The notes beneath the pieces are model-generated. The model saw only the letters and a program-made list of their open reading frames with translations, was not told the DNA's origin and made no database searches. Both the position numbers and the translations under genes were made by a program. Positions 43,522 to 55,900 of a stretch of DNA of 64,000 bases are shown here, one piece after another; position 1 is the first letter of the stretch, and each line of letters opens with the position of its first letter. This DNA is from Desulfoluna butyratoxydans (GTDB taxonomy: Bacteria; Desulfobacterota; Desulfobacteria; Desulfobacterales; Desulfolunaceae): assembly GCF_900699765.1 (NCBI RefSeq), contig NZ_CAADHO010000005.1, positions 248,001-312,000 on the forward strand, in the 5' to 3' direction.

Positions 43522-44639
43522 AACATTTACTCCACGACAGACTGCGAAAATATTTCAAAAGAGGAAACAAACCTTAAACACGCCAAAGGACCGAGGGATT
43601 CTCATTGGACCATGACAATCCTCGGCTTCAAAAAGAACATGGAGCGCCTTTATTATTTGCAAAAGACAGTCCATGCGTCTTGAAAATCTATTTCCTGAAC
43701 CTGTAACACGTCGAGTCATACTGCTCCGGGAACGAGCACAGTGCAGAGTTACCATCACTGTCAGCAACACCCGAAATAGCAGGTGCTGAGGCTCGTGACT
43801 TATTGGAACTCTCAAGAATCTTCCAAAAAAGCAAGCCCCTTCCTGAACCTTTTTTCCAGGGCCTTGAAGGGCAAATACGACAAAACCTCCTGATTTCGGG
43901 AAGCTCCAAAAAACGCGCCCAAATAAAAACAACGTTTCATGTCCGGATTTTAATGTTGTTTTCCGTCAGCAACGACCCCAAGCGCCGCCAAATCCACGAA
44001 AGGGGAAAGAAAAGTCCCGGCCGTTTGCCCAAAAAAATTGGACAGTTCCATCAAAATAATTTATCTCATTCCTATACATAGAAACACGACAAATATTCCC
44101 TTGCAGCCCACATTTCATGCACCATATTCGATTACCCGGAACCAAAAATGCTAAGGCAGATGGGCCGCCGGAAAGTGCTGACACGTATTATCCCTTCCGT
44201 CCCGACGGTCACCACAGCTATTAATAAGGATCGAGCACCACCCCATTGCGGCGTAGTAGGTGCCTGCTCTGTTTATTCTGACGTAATGACGGCCTCAGCA
44301 TCTTACTACCCACCATAAAGCACAACAGCGACAGTGCCATAGGGAATGCCCGCCCAAACCGTTCGACAAACGACCTCAAAGCCCTTGCCGGTGGGTGCCA
44401 ATGGCCCCATCCTTGAACTGCAAAAGCTCGTATGTTAAGCCGTTCGATGATCGCCTGGATTCTTCTTGTCCAGAGGCTATCCCATCATTAAGTATAGGGA
44501 TCGCCGCACAAAGTCACTCCATACCGGGCGTACGCACCAAAACGCTCTCAGGCATCACGTAAGATTCCGCTCGTTTCTCGCCATACGGCGTTGTGATGCC
44601 GGTTGTTTATTCGTCAGTATTATGAAGGGTAATCTTAAA
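43522..44639. other. Gene-free interval with an element relic
   Basis: No convincing gene is seen. The left 650 bp shows nothing recognisable; the right part (44195-44625) holds a degraded intron-like element and an attC-like half-site. Confidence 0.5.
44195..44625 (-). mobile_element. Decayed intron-like element with attC-like half-site
   Basis: TATGTTAAGCCGTTCGATGA and ATCACGTAAGATTCCG resemble the 5' part of the larger copies (TATGCTAAGCCGTTGATTGG and ATCATAAAATTACGCC). Immediately after it GCCGGTTGTTTATTCGTC at 44599 resembles the 3' half of attC sites 1 and 2. Confidence 0.42.
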
Positions 44640-45086
44640 ATGATTGAAAAGAATAGGCGTTGGGTTGGAAGCTTACAGACGGCCATAAATCAACTCAGCG
44701 AACAAGACCGTTTAATGGTCATGCGTGAGGCGGGTGTGGGATGTTCCTCTGACATTCTGGCTTTGTGTGAGAGCGTGTTGAATCATCCTGTGGGTTCTCT
44801 TGAGGACCTCGTCACTGGCTGGAACACTGTCAGAAAATCAAAAAATCTCCGGGGAAAGTGGGTCATAGATGGTGATTGCATCACGGGGACATTCCATGAG
44901 TGCGGCTGCCCACTGGTTCGGTCGGGATTTGTTCAGCTTACTCCTGTTCAGTGTTTGTGCTCCAAGGGCATGATTGAAAAGGTTTTCTCACACGTCACAC
45001 GTAAAAAAGCTGACGTCCACATCAAGCAATCCATTGGAAACGGCGATGATGTTTGTGAGTTCACGGTCATGATCCGGGACAATTGA
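44640..45086 (+). CDS. Cassette-type hypothetical protein (148 aa)
   Basis: ATG at 44640 with AAGGG 10 nt upstream. Contains three cysteine groups (GDCITGTFHECGCPLVRSG and TPVQCLCSKGMIEKVF) suggesting metal binding, in a soluble alpha/beta protein; the C-terminal half (VTRKKADVHIKQSIGNGDDVCEFTVMI) resembles small-molecule-binding sensory folds such as those in L-2-amino-thiazoline or heme-binding-like regulators, but no family is certain. It sits after an attC-like half-site, so it is probably the last cassette. Confidence 0.6.
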   Translation: MIEKNRRWVGSLQTAINQLSEQDRLMVMREAGVGCSSDILALCESVLNHPVGSLEDLVTGWNTVRKSKNLRGKWVIDGDCITGTFHECGCPLVRSGFVQLTPVQCLCSKGMIEKVFSHVTRKKADVHIKQSIGNGDDVCEFTVMIRDN

Positions 45087-45252
45087 ATTAAAGAGTCGCA
45101 TCGTCATGCTGAAGGGACGCACTTATACAATAACAGTCGCCAGGGCCGTCCATGGATGGCCTGTTGCCGATATATCGGTGCGCACGGTATCCCCCCCGAG
45201 GCAAAAGCAATACCCATCCTGCCATAAGGCAGACAGATCGGGATGTTTGAGG

Positions 45253-46863
45253 TCACCTGGCTTGAGCCACTTGTTCCCCCACCAGTCCAGCCCCGGGGTC
45301 TCCCACGTATTGAACCAGGAGACGACCTTCGGCAGCGCGCAGTTCCACCATGGATTTTTGAAGCTGCACAAATCCGTCTAGTCTGTCCTCTTTGGCTTCG
45401 ATGGCGTCCTCCTCCCTGTTTAACACCTCGTCGCTACTGGTCCTGCCCGCGTTAAATCGCGCAAGGACCATTTTCAGCAGGCGTTCATTGGCCTCACTGG
45501 ATTTTGACAGGTAATCCAGCTGATCAAAGGCGCTGTTGACCTCACCGGTCAAGGAATGAATTGTGTTGGCTACGTCAACTTCAAGGGATTTCAGTTCCAA
45601 AAGAGCTTTTCGTTTGTTCATCTCGGCAATGGAGAGCTGGCTTCGGGCTTGGATCCCTCCCATAAGGGGAACAGAAAAGTACACCCCAACGCTCCAGGTG
45701 CGGTAATCATCATGGAAAGCGTTCTCACCCGCATCACCAACGCTGTCCCCCAGGCCGTTCAACCCGTAGCTGCCCTTGAGGTCAACCTGAGGCCACCGTT
45801 GATTTTCTGCAAACTTCAATCGGATGTTCTCTTTCAGAATCCGATGTCTTAACACCTGATATTCTGGACGATAAGAAAAAGCACGCTGCATGCTGCCTGC
45901 GTACTCGGCTCGATGGTCTGGCAACCGGTCTGCGTGGGAAAAATCGATAGACAGTGGCTGTCCCTCCTGGGCATAGGAGACAAAGGTGCGAACCCTGTCC
46001 CTGGCTGCATCGCACTCCTGGTCGGCCATGGTTTCAAACGCAAGTCGCTTGTTCAATCCCGCCTCAGCCAACAGCACCTCGGTCTCTGCCATGCGACCCA
46101 GGGCCGCTCGTTTCCTGTTATTTTCGAACAACGCCCGTGCAATCCGTACCGACTCACCCCGAACCTTAAGCTTCTCCATGGCTCCGTAAAGATCCCAGCA
46201 AGCCATGAGGGCTTGTTTTACGGTCTCCTGTTTTTCCGTTCGATAGAGATGGTACGCTTCATCGGATTCCGCCAAAGCAGCCCGAAGCTGTGCCACAGGA
46301 GCTGTACCCGCACCTTTTAATAAAGGCTGGGTCACTTCCACGCCGACTTTGGATGTGTAGTCATAGTCGTCATAGGTCGTTCGGTCTTTGTATTTTCGTG
46401 TGGAGTGCAGAACTTTCAGGGTGGTACCCGTGGGGGTCAGCATCTGAACAGATGCAGAAAAATCAGAACTTGCCGCATCCCGCTCCTGGGCAAAAAGCAC
46501 GGATGACTTATCTTCCTGGGAGTACCGTACCCGATCCTCACCGGCCTGGTACGAGGTGACAAACTCAGGTTCAAAGGCGCCCTCTTCTCCCCGGGCCGTC
46601 TCCTGGGTTGCTTTGAAATCAAGATAGTGAACCGCAAGGTCATTGTTGTTTTGGATAACCATACGGATGTATTCATCAAGGGTCACCCGGGTGGCCGTCC
46701 GGTTGCCTTTTATATGGTAACCGGAAGATATCTCTTGGGAGGAACCACTCTCTGCGGCAGGAGACGCTAAACCAGACACCGTGCCATGGTTTTTTGCGTA
46801 TAGATTTCCCGGTACTACAACAACAAAGGCCAGCAGCAAGACAAACGCTTTCAACAAACACAC
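45253..46863 (-). CDS. TolC-family outer-membrane efflux/secretion protein (536 aa)
   Basis: Signal peptide residues 1-23 (LKAFVLLLAFVVVVPGNLYA). Two OEP repeats follow with typical features: LDEYIRMVIQNNNDLAVHYLDFKATQE, GVEVTQPLLKGAG, LKENIRLKFAENQRWPQVDLKGSYGLNG and VGVYFSVPLMGGIQARSQL. Long amphipathic helices form the periplasmic tunnel. The TolC-type channel completes the type I machine with the HlyB/HlyD genes of this locus. It lies behind a terminator following the RTX gene, so it is probably transcribed separately. Confidence 0.88.
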   Translation of the reverse strand: MCLLKAFVLLLAFVVVVPGNLYAKNHGTVSGLASPAAESGSSQEISSGYHIKGNRTATRVTLDEYIRMVIQNNNDLAVHYLDFKATQETARGEEGAFEPEFVTSYQAGEDRVRYSQEDKSSVLFAQERDAASSDFSASVQMLTPTGTTLKVLHSTRKYKDRTTYDDYDYTSKVGVEVTQPLLKGAGTAPVAQLRAALAESDEAYHLYRTEKQETVKQALMACWDLYGAMEKLKVRGESVRIARALFENNRKRAALGRMAETEVLLAEAGLNKRLAFETMADQECDAARDRVRTFVSYAQEGQPLSIDFSHADRLPDHRAEYAGSMQRAFSYRPEYQVLRHRILKENIRLKFAENQRWPQVDLKGSYGLNGLGDSVGDAGENAFHDDYRTWSVGVYFSVPLMGGIQARSQLSIAEMNKRKALLELKSLEVDVANTIHSLTGEVNSAFDQLDYLSKSSEANERLLKMVLARFNAGRTSSDEVLNREEDAIEAKEDRLDGFVQLQKSMVELRAAEGRLLVQYVGDPGAGLVGEQVAQAR

Positions 46864-46935
46864 TCCATGCTTAAAAGGCTATAAACCCAACCACATTATT
46901 CAATTCATGGGTCTTTTACGGATAAATAAGTTAGA

Positions 46936-46972
46936 AAAACACCCCTTCCCCAATAAGGGAAAGGGGTGTTTT
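46936..46972. terminator. Bidirectional terminator between the RTX and TolC genes
   Basis: AAAACACCCCTTCCC pairs with GGGAAAGGGGTGTTTT (one bulge), 18 nt beyond the RTX stop, with A/T tracts on both sides. Confidence 0.85.
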
Positions 46973-46989
46973 GATCCCGTGAATGGGGC

Positions 46990-49900
46990 TTAGACAGCCT
47001 GCCAGGAGACAGCCAGTACCGGGGCGAGTTCATCCCGGACAGCCTGGGGCAGGGAGGCATTGCCCGCAGGGGGTGCCCCGAATTGCGCCATGGCGTTCAC
47101 AAGCGTCGCCACGTTCTCGGAGGCCAGGGCAAATCCAGCAGTGGAGATGTCATCCAGTTTTGCCGCATCCCCGTCATACCAGTCGGAAACCACGACCTGG
47201 TCCTCAGAGCCGATCACGTCGATGACGAGGTTGTCTCCATCCTGGGAAAACCAGAGATTCTCATTGGTGATTCCCCCTTCGAACACAAGGGTATCGGTGT
47301 CCCCGGCAGAATTGCCGGACTGATTGAAGATGAGGTCGGAGCCGTCTCCGGCCGCAAAATGGTAGGTATCGTTACCATCACCGCCCAGGAGGCAGTCGTT
47401 GCCCCCATTGCCGATAAGGTGGTCATCCCCGCTGCCGCCGTCGAGAAAATCGTCATCCGAGGACCCCAGGATGCGATGGCTCTCTGAAGAGGCGGCCACA
47501 ACGGTTCCGTAGCTTCTCTCATCGGGAAGCCCGGCATACACAGGAGAACCCTGGGGATCCGGGTCTGAAAGACCAAAGGCCCCGAAGATCTGAGCTTTGG
47601 AAATGGCCCCCCCGCTGGCAAAGCGCACTGTGTCGATGGCAGCGTCCCCTCCCTTGAAGAAATCCTTCAGGGTCACCTTGTCGGTGGAGCCGCTCACGTT
47701 AAGAATCAGGTCATCCCCGTACTTGGACAGGCCGGAGGCCACCTGATTGAAGTCAATCCCTTCAAACTCGAGGGCATCCACCCCTCCGCCGGTGCCGTCA
47801 ATCACGTCCTGGCCGTCCCCCGCGGCAAACCGATAGGTATCGTCCCCACGGCCTCCCACAAGCACGTCATTGCCAAGGCCACCCCTTAAGGTGTCGTTTC
47901 CGCTGCCCCCTTCAAGGCGATCATCCGCAGCCTGGCCGTTGAGGGTATCGTCTCCGGTACCGCCCTGGATCAAGTCACGGCCCGTGCCACCGTCAAGGGC
48001 GGGGTCGTTTCCGGTGGTTCCCGATACGGTCTGATCAAACCCGGCCGGAGGGGTCGGAACCGCAAGGCCAAAGGCCCCGAAGACCTGATCCGCCGTAATC
48101 TGTCCACCGGTATCAAAGGCAATGGTTTCCACAAGGTTGTCGCCCCCGAGGAAGAAACCCTTCAAGGTGACCTGATCCGAGGTGCCGGAGACGTTCAAAA
48201 TCAGATCATCCCCGGACTTTGTCAGCCCTGAGCCCACCTGGCTAAAGGTGATGCCCCCGGCAAACCGAAGGGTGTCCGTGCCACCGCCTGTGCTGTCGAT
48301 GACCACGGATCCGCTTGAGAACACATAGGCGTCATCGCCTGCACCCCCAATAAGAAGATCGTTTCCGCCACCGGCCACGAGGGTATCGTTTCCGGCACCG
48401 CCCACAAGAATCTCTGCAGCGGCCGAACCGGTAAGGGTATCGTCACCGCCTGTCTGGGGTCCGGGAGGAGTGTCGCCGCCGGAGCTTCCTCCGTCGATGA
48501 GCCCTTCGATATCTTCGCCGGTGAGCAGTGCCCCGCCGTCATCCGGCTGAACATAATCGATGGCCCAGTCCCCGCCCAGAAAATGATTTTTCACCCTCAC
48601 GCTATTGCCTGCGTCGCCATCCAGGGTAATGAGAAGGTCGTCGTTGTCCCTGGAGTAGGTCAGACGATCCCGCCCGATGCCTTCGGTAAAGAACACACCG
48701 TCATATCCGCCACCGGTATTGTCGATGGTGTCCTGCCCCCCACCGGCTTTGTAGACATACTTGTCATCACCGATACCGCCGATGAGCTCATCTGCACCGG
48801 CTTCTCCACCAAGCTGGTCATTTCCTTCGCCTCCCAGGAGATGATCGTCCCCTTCTCCGGCGTCAAGGTAGTCGTTGCCTTTTCCGCCCACCAGCCAGTC
48901 GTTCCCGGCGAAGCTGAACAACTGATCGTCGCCGTCAAGGCCTTTCAACAGGTCGGCACCGCTGGTACCGGTAAGCTGCTCCCCTGCCTCCGTGCCTTTT
49001 TTCACCGTATCAAAGGTGTCTTCCGAAGGAATCCCTTCTTCGCCGGGCTCATCGCCTCCGGGATCTCCCTGAAGAATTCCTTCGACACTTGATGCCGAAA
49101 TCCCGTACCCGCCGTCCAACTGGATATAGTCTACTTTGTATTCATCACCTTTGAACCAGTCTTTGACAGTGATCTGGTCCGTACTGTCCTTCACCTGAAT
49201 CACCAGGTTGTCGCCATCCTTTACAAAAAGAAACAAGTCCTGAATCTCTGAGATTGGGTCATCCTCAGATGAGGCAATATTGTCCTCGAGCACCGGGCTG
49301 TCGCCGCCCCCGACTAAAACAGGATCATCCAGGCACAAGCTCGGGGCGAACAGAATCCAGTCTATTCCACCACCGCTATTGTCGATAACATCCTGCCCAA
49401 AACCGGGGTTAAAGAAATATGTATCGTCACCACCACCGCCAAAAAGGTAATCGTTTCCTGCCTGGCCGGAAAGATCATCGTTTCCTTCACCGCCCAGAAG
49501 ATGATCGTCACCATCACCTGCTTCGAAGTAGTCGTTTCCTGCTCCACCAAGCAGCCAGTCATTTCCACCATAACCGAACAGATAATCATCACCGCTTAGA
49601 CCTTTAAGGAGATCTGCACCGGTAGTCCCGGCAAGTTGCTCACCAGCATCTGTACCTGTTCTCACCTCGTCGAAGGTGCTTTCTTCAGGAAGCCCATCAT
49701 CGCCAGTATCTCCGCCACCAGTATTACCGTTACCAATCATCCCTTCAATGCTTGAAGCAGAGATCCCGTGGCCGCCATCTGGCTGGATGTAATCAACCTT
49801 GTACTCATCGCCTTTAAACCAATCTTTAACCGTGACCTGATCGGTGCTGTCAGTCACCTGAATCACCAGGTTGTTGCCGTCCTGGGAAAAAACGAGCTTA

Positions 49901-52900
49901 TCCTGAGTGAGCCCATTGGTGAAAACGATCCAGTCAACCCCACCACCGATATTGTCAATAACATCCTTACCGAAGCCGGGACTGAAGACATACTGATCGT
50001 CCCCTGCTCCGCCAATAAGTGTATCGTTTCCGTCCTCTCCCATTAACCGATCATTGCCATCATCCCCAAATAGTACATCATCGCCTGATCCTGCACCGTT
50101 TCCGTTTCCACCGTAAAGGCTGTCGTTATTTTCACCACCATGAATTGCATCATTCCCCAGGCCACCCCAAACGGTATCATTGCCGTTGCCAGCAAATATT
50201 GTCTCGTCATAGTCATGATGACCGGCCAGCTGGTCGTCACCATCACTTCCCATGACTACAGCATTTCTCTCTACTTCTTCACCGGAGAGTGTAGTGCCAT
50301 CCTGAAAAACTATTTCTTCAATTTTAAATCTGTTGGATGTGGAACTAAACCAGTTCTCTACCGTAATACGATCTGCGCCACCGGAAATATTTAAAACAAG
50401 ATCATCACCTTGCCTCACAAACTCAATGTCATCAGCAACGATTCCTTCACCAAAAGCTATCCGATCCGGTACGTAGGCATCATCAGAGCCTTCATAATCA
50501 GCAGTAGACTCTCTTATGATATCTTGACCATCACCCAGGTTGAACCGGTAGACATCACGGCCTGTGGAGCCGTAAAAAATATCATTTCCTTTACCTCCTT
50601 CAAACCAGTCTACCTCTCCATAATAGATATCTTTAGTGCCATAAAGGGTATCGTTGCCATCTCCTCCGAAAAGATGATCATCTCCCATCCCCCCGATAAG
50701 CGTATCATCACCAGCCCCACCATTAAGCGTATCGTCTCCCATTCCGCCTAACAGCACGTCTTGTTCCTCGTCCCCGAACAACTCGTCGTTACCGTCTCCA
50801 CCGTCGATATGATCATCGCCTAATCCACCATGGATCTGATCCACCCCATCACCACCATTAGCCTTATCGTTGCCTTGGCCGGCATGGATAGTATCATCGC
50901 CATTGCCTCCGTTAAGGATATCATCACCCTCACCACCCGAAAGTGTATCATTCCCGTGGTCGCCATTAATCGTATCATTTCCAGAAAGACCGTCGAAATT
51001 ATTATCTTCCTTATCACCATTAATTTGATCATCGCCAAGGGTAAAGGTATTTTGCTCAAACAACAGTTGCCGAATCAACTCAACAGACAAGACATCACCA
51101 TCGGCAAACTTTATCTGTGCATCACCATCAGGAGAACCACAACCCCCTTCAAGAAGAAAGTAATCAGTTACCGTTAGTGAGTCTTCTCCATCCAGAGAGC
51201 TGATAACCAGATCATCACTGCTACGGATAATATTAACATCCTGTATTCCCCATCCACTTACAACGGAAATAATATCTTCATTCTGTATATATTCGACTGT
51301 GTCATTTCCTGCGCCACCCCCAAAAACAATGGTATCAACACCAGCGCCGCCATCAAATGTGTCGTCTCCGGCACCTCCATCAAGAAGGTCATTACCAAGT
51401 CCTCCCCTCAACGTATCATTTCCGCTATCCCCGTTGAGAATATCGTTTCCTTCTCCGCCAAAAATAACATCATCTCCATCGCCACCGAAAATAGTATCAT
51501 CTCCATACTCCCCTTCCAGATGATCCTTTCCTCCCAGCCCACTGATGTAATCATCGGTTTCATGGCCTCTTATAAAATCGTCCGTTTCCGTACAGGTAAG
51601 AATCAACTCGTTGATTCTGTTTTGATCCCATACGGTGCCGTCATCGAAAGTAATGGCTTTGATTTCGTAGGTAACACGGGGTCTGTCTGGGTTATGATCC
51701 TCAATCGCGAAATGCCTGTATACTGTAAGGTGGTCGGAACTGTTTTTAAAAGAAATGATCAAATGCTGCCAACTTTTGGCGAGTTCGACATCATCAGGAC
51801 TAATTCCTGAGCCAAACCGAATCACATCCTTATTTCGCTCAGAACTATCATGATATTGGGTTGCCCCAATCGTTTCAAAGACACCATTCTTGATGGTATC
51901 GCGGCCGAAACCCTTCTCGAAATGATATGTATCAGCGCCTTTGTCACCATGAAGGGTATCATCGCCCGCCCCTCCAATCAAAATATCATCTCCGGCACCG
52001 CCATGGAGACTGTCGTCACCAGATAAACCGACAAGGGTTTCATCACACACAAAACCAATTATTGTATCATCCCCTTCCGTCGGCTGGGTGCTTACTTTGC
52101 TTAAAACATCACCAAAGGTCCACACATCACCACCATTGAAATGTATTTCCTCAATACGGTTTTGCCCATAAAAATAATTTTCAATGGTAACTTGATCATC
52201 TCCTCCAAAATCAAGAACCAAATCTTTTCCATCAACGGTTGAAATGTTAACAGCGTCAGGCTGCAAGCCTGCACCCAACTTCAGGACATCTATGCGGCCT
52301 GTCTCACCTGAATAACTTTCATCGTGAATGCGGTCGGTACCATCACCCTGGGCAAAGTGGTATGTGTCACCACCGTCCCCCCCATATAGGCGGTCATCCC
52401 CTTTCCCTCCGGTCAGTACATCATTCCCGGCGTAGCCGTGCAGAAAATCTGAGCCCCCATTACCCTTGAGTATATCGTCGCTTTCATAACCGAGGAGGTG
52501 GTCATCACCGCTTGATCCCAGGAGAACCAGAGCCTTGATGTGTTCGGCGTCCCATGAGGTACCATCCGAAAAGAGTATCTCATCTATTTCGAAATCATCT
52601 CCATAAAAGAAATCGGAGACAACTATCTGGTCTCCTGCTGTTCCGACAGTAAGAACCAGGTTATTATTATCTCGGATTAACGCAATATCGTTTTCCGATA
52701 TTCCCTCAGATAACTTAATCGTATCATGGTAACCATTGTCATAACGATGTTTTACAATGGTATCATGACCATCACCCAAGGCAAATTGATAGGTGTCGTC
52801 ACCAGCGCCACCATCAAGAATATCATCGCCTTTCCCACCAGATATGGTATCATCACCTGCTCTTGCCATGATATGATCGTCTCCGCCAAGGCCTGTGATC

Positions 52901-55900
52901 ACATCATCAACATCATAACCGACGATTTCATCGGAAGACTCACTTCCTTTTAAAACCAAATGCCTGATATCGCCAACACCCCATACTGTTCCATCTTCGA
53001 AACGGATTTCATCAAGTGCAAACCCCCTGTACCCATCTCCAATAAAAAAGCCTGAGATAACAACAGAGTCTTCTGTATTACAAATTGACAACTCAAGATC
53101 ATTCCCAGAACGCTGAATAATAATATGTTCTGAAAGGATCCCTTCTCCAAACACCAAACTATCGAATCGCCCTGACTGTCTGTCATCATTCCTTATGGTA
53201 TCGTGCCCATCCCCAAGCCTGAAGTGATAAGTATCGTTTCCTCTCCCTCCTTCCAGTATATCATTGCCTTTCCCACCGATAAGGCTATCGTTGCCATGCC
53301 CCCCCGACAGGGTGTCATCCCCCTCATCGCCCAATAAAGTATCGTCACCCATGTTTCCTACAAGGCAATCGTTTCCTTTACGGCCAATAAGACGACTGCC
53401 CTCTTCCAGTGCTTTCAGGGTATCGTCCCCATCTGTTGCCAATTCCATCATAATATCAGCCACAGTCATCGTTTCATCTGTATCCGAAAAAACAATAGAT
53501 TCAACACGAAATGATTTAACAAACCAGTCTGCTATCGTCACGACATCGGAAAGTTCGTTAAAAGGAACAGTTCCTCCCCCGACAGGCCTCACACCAATAC
53601 ACAAGGAGTTTCCCTCACCTTTCTGAAAAATTAATTCTTCCTTCTGTATCCCCTCACCGAACCGCAATATGTCGTTGCCTGTCATTTCAGCGGAGCCTAT
53701 GGAACTATCAATAATCGTATCACGCCCATCTCCTCTGTTAAAAAAATAGACGTCATTCCCCAAGCCACCCCACAAAAAGTCATTTCCTGTGCCGCCATGA
53801 AGGAGATCGTCACCAGCCCCAGTATCCAGGGCGTCATCTCCCCCACCCCCATGAATCTGGTCATCCCCTTCAGTCGTGGTAACTATATCGTCTCCGCTGC
53901 CTGCACTTAAAATGTTGTCCACACCTTTAAAGCCGATGTAAACATCGTCCGAAGCCGACCCCATTCGATCAAGCACCTGAGTCGCATTCCAGGCAGTCCC
54001 ATCGCTAAACTCAAAAAACTCAATTCGAGTTTCACTGTTGTACCAGTTAGTAAGATATATAGAATCAGCTTCATTTCCGACAAACGTAATCTGGATGTCT
54101 TTTCCCCCCTGAACCCAGCGAACCTTCAAATCGTCAGGTGTGATATCTTCGGAAAAAACCAACCGATCACTACCCCCATCGTCAATGATGTGAGCTAAAC
54201 CATCGCCGGAATGAAATACATAGGCATCATCGCCCTGTCCTCCGGACAAGAAATCTCGACCACTATTTCCAGAGAGAGTGTCGTTTCCTTTTCCTCCATA
54301 GAGATGATCGTCCCCATCTCCCCCTGAGATGACATCATTGCCACCAATGGACATGACAATATCTGAATTATCCGTTCCCACGATCGTATCGTCAGTTTCC
54401 TGACCGTAAATCAAATTATTATCACCATCCAAAGTGAGATCTATCGAGCTAAAAACATTGGCCATGCTGAGTTCGGTACCATCTGCAAAAGCAAGGGTTT
54501 CAAGCACACAGCCATTTCGAAGCCATCCTCTCACCACCACTTTGTCACTGAGCGCATCAAACTCAATACCCTCTTCTTTCAATCCGATATAGAGGTCATC
54601 ATTTTGTTGTACTATCTTTAGATCATCAAACGTAATATTCTCACCGAATTTGAGTGTATCTGCCCCGCCGTCCTTGTGTTCGAATATTTCATCATGCCCA
54701 TCACCACGATTAAACTGATAGGTATCATCTCCCAGGCCCCCGATTAACATGTCATTTCCAACATTGCCAATCAGGGTATCATTACTATCACAACCCACAA
54801 TCACATCATCACCACCGCGACCATCCACTTCAGACAACCCGGATCCAGAAATCCGAATATAATCATCTCCAATCGTGGGTTGATGAAGTTGCGGAATCTC
54901 ATCAAGGTGCAATACAGTTCCATCTTCAAAAGCAAACGTTTCGATACAACAGTTATCCCTCAACCCGCCTTCAAAAATAATCCGATGGGTAAGATTGTTA
55001 AAAGGTACACCCTGTTCAGCAATGGCAATAACAAGAGCCCCCGTGTCTTTTATTGATCTGAATATCAACTGATCCGACGAGATTCCTTCGCCAAAAACTA
55101 ATTGATCTTGGCCTCCAATATCTCGAACCACCATTTCACCATCGGAAAGATCATAGGTATATCCCGTATCCCCGTTACCCAGTTTGCCCAAAAAATCTTC
55201 CCATTTGATTGTTGTATCTTCAAACGCAAAAGACTCAATGGTTCCTTTACCAAAAGCATCAACAATTCGAATTGAACTTTTACTGTAATCCGAGGGGTCA
55301 CCAGCAGCATCTCGAATCCACAGAATGAGGTCATTCCCGGACAGTTCGAGTTTGATATCTTCAGAATAGATCCCGTTAAACTCGATTCTGTCCCCAGTAT
55401 TCCCGACCTGACCGGAGTCGATGATCGTGTCGTGACCGTCCCCATACGTGTACACGTAGGTGGAACTACGCCTTGAACCGGTCAGCGTATCATCGCCGTG
55501 ACCACCCACCAGAATATCATGGCCGTATCCGTCACCGGTCTTCAGGATATCGTTGCCGTCACCACCGTATAGGATATCACTACCTGCACCTCCTTCGATG
55601 GTGTCGTCCCCTGCACCGCCGTAGACAATATCGTGATCATCCCCTCCCGTAATGATGTCACTACCAGCGCCACCATAAATAATATCCCGGCTGCCACTGC
55701 CGGAAATAAAGTCATCCCCGTCACCAAAAAATACTTTCTCATGAACACGCCCGGAGACGTTTCCTTCCGAATCCACTGCAAGGGCAATGTTTTCTTCAGA
55801 AAGCAAATTCTGGACAGACGCCACATTCAAAACAGAAGCATCCATATGATCGAACACAGCCATGTTGTATCGATTCAGCATGACACCAAAAAGGTTTGCA

